Below are positions 50,821 to 52,249 of a DNA stretch of 52,249 nt, one piece after another. Below the pieces are notes generated by a model. That model saw only the letters and a program-made list of their open reading frames with translations. It ran no database searches and was not told the DNA's origin. A program made the position numbers and the translations under genes. Location of the stretch: assembly GCA_002493625.1 (NCBI GenBank), contig DKZK01000027.1, forward strand, positions 109,193-161,441. The letters are read 5' to 3'. Source of the stretch: Lachnospiraceae bacterium UBA7076 (lineage in GTDB: Bacteria; Bacillota; Clostridia; Lachnospirales; Lachnospiraceae). The number at the start of each line of letters is the position of its first letter. Position 1 is the stretch's first letter.

Positions 50821-50833
50821 ATTTGTACTCCTT

Positions 50834-51748
50834 TCATCCTGCATTTGTCAGTAGCACAAAGAAAATGATTCCAATTAATGCTACAAAAACTGCCAATGAA
50901 AACCATGTCATTTTCTTAAAAGACAGTATATTTTCAATTCTCATGCGAATTTTTGCGCCACCGAATGAAGATGCAAAGACCGTAGCTCCCTGTTTGCTCT
51001 CTAACAATGATAGTGCGTATTCCTTTGCACGTCTGTCGCCCAATTTTATAAGAACACGTTCATCACAGGACAATTCAAGGTCTGCGAGGAACAGTTTTAA
51101 GAACAGCCAGCAAAACGGATTAAACCAGTGGGCGGCGACAATGAAAAATGCAAGAAGCCGTTTCAGATTATCCCCGCTACATATATGCATTTTTTCATGC
51201 AGGATAATGAGTTCCATATCTCTATCCTTATAGGATTCCGGCAGGATAATTTTAGGTTTTATAATACCGTATACCGCAGGAGACATAAGCTTTCCCGAAA
51301 GATAAATATTGTCCCGCAGATGCGCTGCATCTTTGATTTCGTTAAGCGTTATATAATAGATAACTGTCAGCATAAGCAGAATGGCTAAAAAAACAATTAT
51401 CCATATAACAGAAGCAACATTAAATATATTTTCAAGAACATTTGCTTTATAGGTTATGGGGAAATAGGTATCTGCTGCCATAACACAATTGGTCGTTGAA
51501 AAAACAGCATCGTCCGTCAGATGATACACATCAACGGTTTTTGTACTGATTTTGGATAACACGGACATGAGACTGTATGGACTGTTTAATCCAAAGGGAA
51601 CCGCCATACGCAGAAAAGGTATCATCCAAAGAACCGCCATAAACCTTCTTGGAATCTTTTTTACCAGCCTGATGAGCATGATAAGAATACCGATTATAGC
51701 CGTTACTATGCTCATATTGAATATCCAATAGAATATTTCCTGCAACAT
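50834..51748 (-). CDS. M56 (BlaR1/MecR1-type) membrane peptidase without sensor domain
   Basis: A 304-aa protein with about five membrane helices and the zinc protease motif H-E-K-M-H, with the downstream E-L-S-C-D-E-R-V ligand region. BlaR1-type proteins cleave their BlaI partner after sensing an antibiotic. Here the protein stops a few residues after the last helix, so the usual C-terminal penicillin-binding domain of about 250 residues is missing. The frame opens at GTG 51757, overlapping the blaI stop; ATG 51748 with AAAGG at 8-9 nt is preferred. Coupled to blaI. Confidence 0.9.
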   Translation of the reverse strand: MLQEIFYWIFNMSIVTAIIGILIMLIRLVKKIPRRFMAVLWMIPFLRMAVPFGLNSPYSLMSVLSKISTKTVDVYHLTDDAVFSTTNCVMAADTYFPITYKANVLENIFNVASVIWIIVFLAILLMLTVIYYITLNEIKDAAHLRDNIYLSGKLMSPAVYGIIKPKIILPESYKDRDMELIILHEKMHICSGDNLKRLLAFFIVAAHWFNPFCWLFLKLFLADLELSCDERVLIKLGDRRAKEYALSLLESKQGATVFASSFGGAKIRMRIENILSFKKMTWFSLAVFVALIGIIFFVLLTNAG

Positions 51749-51753
51749 ACCCA

Positions 51754-52110
51754 TCACCTTTTATCAATCAGCTTGCGCAGCTCGTCGATTTCTTCTTCAG
51801 ACAAAGGCTCATCTTCAAGCAAGGCAGAAAATAATGCCTTACGGGAGCCTCCAAATATTTTTTTTACAAGAGATGCGGCTTCCGCTTTTTGCACTTGTTC
51901 TTGTGACACAAGAGGAGTACAAATGAAGCCCGGATCATTACGTTTAATAAAGCCTTTTGCTTCAAGCTTTTTAATCACAGTATATGTAGTGTTTTTATTC
52001 CAGCCAATCGTTTCCGCAGCAATCAGACTAATGTCTTTTGCAGAAACAGGACTTTTCGCCCAAATGATTTCCATTACCTTGGCTTCACTGTCAAAAAGTT
52101 TTTGTTTCAT
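51754..52110 (-). CDS. BlaI/MecI-family transcriptional repressor
   Basis: A 118-aa winged-helix repressor. The N-terminal wHTH (about 5-70) has I-I-W-A-K-S-P-V-S-A and N-T-T-Y-T-V-I-K-K-L-E-A-K-G-F-I, the recognition helix signature. The C-terminal dimerisation helices follow, with the cleavage region near the middle. It represses its own promoter through the two palindromes at 52126-52158. AAGGAG precedes the ATG. Genes downstream (M56 peptidase and two membrane proteins) are its likely regulon. Confidence 0.93.
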   Translation of the reverse strand: MKQKLFDSEAKVMEIIWAKSPVSAKDISLIAAETIGWNKNTTYTVIKKLEAKGFIKRNDPGFICTPLVSQEQVQKAEAASLVKKIFGGSRKALFSALLEDEPLSEEEIDELRKLIDKR

Positions 52111-52125
52111 AAGATTTCTCCTTTG

Positions 52126-52171
52126 GACTATTGTTATAGTCTATACTATCATGGTAGTCTGGGTTTGTCAA
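52126..52171 (-). promoter_or_regulatory. blaI promoter with two palindromic operators
   Basis: On the minus strand, TTGACA (52166-52171), 17 nt, then TAGTAT (52143-52148). Operator A, GACTAT-TGTT-ATAGTC (52126-52141), is a perfect palindrome over the transcription start. Operator B, ACTA(C/T)CATG(A/G)TAGT (52145-52158), overlaps the -10 and spacer. Both share ACTA/TAGT half-sites, as expected for a BlaI-type dimer. Confidence 0.75.
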
Positions 52172-52190
52172 GAGGTTTGGGGGAATAGAA

Positions 52191-52249
52191 AAAGGGAGCT
52201 GTCGCAATAAGGATTTTAATTCTTTTTTATTATGCATTTTTAACAAAGA
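52191..52249. repeat. Large nested palindromic repeat, copy C (cut by window end)
   Basis: AAAGGGAGCTGTCGCAATAA followed by ATTATGCATTTTTAACAAAG matches the left half of copy B (36415) and of reversed copy A (7737). The right half lies outside the window. It sits upstream of the blaI promoter. Confidence 0.8.

Overview
The window looks like chromosome from a Gram-positive anaerobic Firmicute, most likely a Lachnospiraceae-type Clostridium. The basis is moderate-to-low GC, strong AGGAGG-type ribosome sites, a glmS ribozyme, a BceAB-RS-type module, lipoproteins, a sortase-type surface protein, DUF3137 proteins, and TrpB2 without TrpA. No species is claimed. I see no rRNA, tRNA, CRISPR array, intact transposase or prophage.

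Layout. 1-6.7 kb: a lipoprotein cut by the left edge, a 72-aa protein, an M18 aminopeptidase, a DUF2262 protein, a probable type I toxin-antitoxin locus (3.24-3.56 kb), a membrane-anchored alpha/beta hydrolase, a broken Rpn-family nuclease gene and a hemolysin III protein. 6.9-16.2 kb: a coiled-coil protein, a flotillin, and a minus-strand run of ZIP transporter, VWA protein, MoxR ATPase and LRR protein, preceded by a 7TM-GGDEF diguanylate cyclase. 16.4-21.5 kb: a 756-aa protein with a cyclic-nucleotide-binding-like N-terminus, TrpB2, a HAD phosphatase, and a glmS ribozyme with no glmS gene beside it. 21.5-32.3 kb: FtsX permease/ATPase, MATE pump and BceRS-type two-component pair in one minus-strand cluster, then DUF389 and a 1008-aa SpaA/Cna surface protein. 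32.4-36.4 kb: a zinc ABC importer with two palindromic operators around its promoter, divergent from a MetY-type enzyme. 36.4-42.4 kb: two DUF3137 proteins, a lipoprotein, a FAD-Rieske oxidoreductase and a YjbR protein. 42.5-48.3 kb: an amino-acid ABC transporter whose fused binding domain is circularly permuted, its ATPase, and an Hpt/hybrid-kinase phosphorelay. 48.5-52.2 kb: GNAT, two membrane proteins and a BlaI/M56 regulatory pair.

The non-coding part is unusually rich. One family of nested palindromes of about 140-148 bp (7737-7876, 36415-36562 and 52191 to the edge) shares its end sequence with several short hairpins at gene ends. A second palindrome family occurs at 18678 and 45044. 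Degenerate tandem repeats follow the stop codons of three minus-strand genes, with periods of 16, 36 and 61 bp.

The strongest candidates for something new are: (1) the glmS ribozyme in front of a HAD phosphatase; (2) the toxin-antitoxin locus, built like the plasmid pAD1 par locus (convergent RNAs, shared terminator, direct repeats at both ends) but with a different toxin; (3) the circularly permuted, permease-fused binding protein with its structured leader. All calls come from reading the sequence and recalled family knowledge; no database search was run.
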